Assembly (NCBI RefSeq): GCF_014201355.1
Contig: NZ_JACHEG010000003.1
Span: 419,966 to 483,965 of the forward strand
Length of the DNA stretch: 64,000 nt
From: Aliirhizobium wenxiniae
Lineage (GTDB): Bacteria; Pseudomonadota; Alphaproteobacteria; Rhizobiales; Rhizobiaceae
Direction: 5' to 3'
Translations under genes and position numbers: made by a program
Notes under the pieces: generated by a model
Told to the model about the DNA's origin: nothing
Database searches by the model: none
The model's input: the letters and a program-made list of their open reading frames with translations, nothing else
Shown here: positions 63,315 to 64,000 of the stretch, in pieces
Layout: each line of letters starts with the position of its first letter
How positions within the stretch are numbered: position 1 is the stretch's first letter

Positions 63315-64000
63315 ATGAGCAATATCGTAATTGTTTCTGCCGCCCGCACGGCAATCGGCAAGTTCATGGGTGGGCTTTCCACCCTTCCCGCAAGCGCGCT
63401 TGGCTCGATCGTCATCCGCGAAGCTCTCGAACGGGCCAAGCTTGAAGCCTCCGCCGTTTCCGATGTCGTGCTCGGCCATGTGCTGAGCGCCGGCCAGGGC
63501 CAGAACACCGCCCGTCAGGCAGCCGTTGCCGCCGGCATTCCGATGAGTGCCACGGCACTCACCATCAACCAGGTCTGCGGTTCGGGTCTGCGTGCGGTTG
63601 CCCTCGGCGCCCAGTCGATCCTTGCCGGCGATGCCGATGTGGTGGTGGCCGGCGGCCAGGAGAACATGAGCCTTGCCCCGCATGCCGCTGTCCTGCGCAC
63701 AGGCGTCAAGATGGGCTCGGCCGAGTTCGTCGACACGATGATCAAGGACGGCTTGTGGGATGCCTTCAACGACTACCACATGGGCATCACCGCCGAAAAC
63801 GTCGCTGAGAAATATGCACTGACCCGCGCTGAACAGGACGCTTTCGCACTGGCCTCGCAGACCAAGGCTGCCGCCGCAATTGCGGACGGTCGGTTCAAGG
63901 CCGAAATCGTGCCGGTGACGATCAAGACCCGCAAGGGCGATATCATAGTCGATATCGACGAGAACCCGCGCGCCACGACGCTCGACGTTCTGGCCGGACT
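63315..64000 (+). CDS. Acetyl-CoA acetyltransferase (thiolase), 3' end outside window
   Basis: The first 228 residues of a thiolase. Visible are [39 protein letters not shown] and the nucleophile Cys88 in [28 protein letters not shown] and [19 protein letters not shown] are standard for acetoacetyl-CoA thiolases. The C-terminal half with the second cysteine and the histidine is beyond the edge. It would cleave the 3-ketoacyl-CoA made by the CoA-transferase, giving acetyl-CoA. It follows a terminator-like hairpin. Confidence 0.94.
   Translation, partial: MSNIVIVSAARTAIGKFMGGLSTLPASALGSIVIREALERAKLEASAVSDVVLGHVLSAGQGQNTARQAAVAAGIPMSATALTINQVCGSGLRAVALGAQSILAGDADVVVAGGQENMSLAPHAAVLRTGVKMGSAEFVDTMIKDGLWDAFNDYHMGITAENVAEKYALTRAEQDAFALASQTKAAAAIADGRFKAEIVPVTIKTRKGDIIVDIDENPRATTLDVLAG

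Overview
The window looks like an accessory or chromid-type region from a GC-rich alphaproteobacterium, most likely Rhizobiaceae (Rhizobium/Agrobacterium/Neorhizobium-like). The pointers are overall protein style, many ABC uptake systems with adjacent FCD-type GntR regulators, orphan HELNQP-type sensor kinases, and small proteins with the ETFPASDP motif. No rRNA, tRNA, CRISPR array, intact insertion sequence or replication origin was recognised. The taxon is an inference from gene content, not from a marker gene.

Layout. 0-10 kb: a truncated metallo-beta-lactamase-fold gene; a winged-helix/STAND-ATPase regulator followed by a secreted alpha/beta hydrolase; a 2-hydroxyacid dehydrogenase; an HxlR regulator divergent from a zinc-type alcohol dehydrogenase/quinone reductase; a small monooxygenase; a second alpha/beta hydrolase; and the first of three related sensor histidine kinases. 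10-12.8 kb: a short rhizobial protein and a LysR regulator divergent from an aldehyde dehydrogenase. 13.1-21.3 kb: a MocR-type regulator divergent from a complete Nit1C cluster (order nitB-C-D-E-F-G-H, linked in other bacteria to cyanide assimilation and nitrogen starvation) with an eighth, translationally coupled LnmK/Pnap_2097-like gene. 21.3-26.5 kb: a pair of overlapping small envelope proteins and two more sensor kinases.

26.8-46.8 kb is one large catabolic and uptake region. A probable ten-gene minus-strand operon runs from a peptide-type ABC importer through an omega-transaminase, an amidase, a hydroxylysine-kinase-like phosphotransferase, a phospholyase-like class III PLP enzyme and an M20 amidohydrolase to a GntR regulator. 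A second operon (SDR, spermidine/putrescine-type ABC importer) ends in a paralogous GntR regulator. A GhrA-like reductase lies between the two. A nearly palindromic element with core CCGATATATCGG stands upstream of both operons and of the second regulator, and so marks out a local regulon. Perfect intercistronic hairpins follow both binding-protein genes.

47.6-56 kb is a siderophore locus: Fes-like esterase, TonB-dependent receptor, AraC-type regulator, binding protein, two FecCD permeases and a convergent ATPase. A membrane diguanylate cyclase follows (56.3-58 kb). 58.7 kb to the end is an organic-acid catabolic operon: CitMHS transporter, AtuA-type protein split into two genes, two-subunit CoA-transferase, and a thiolase cut by the window edge.

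The strongest candidates for something undescribed are the GntR palindrome regulon with its kinase/phospholyase pair, and the MocR-controlled eight-gene Nit1C version with its own inverted-repeat operator.
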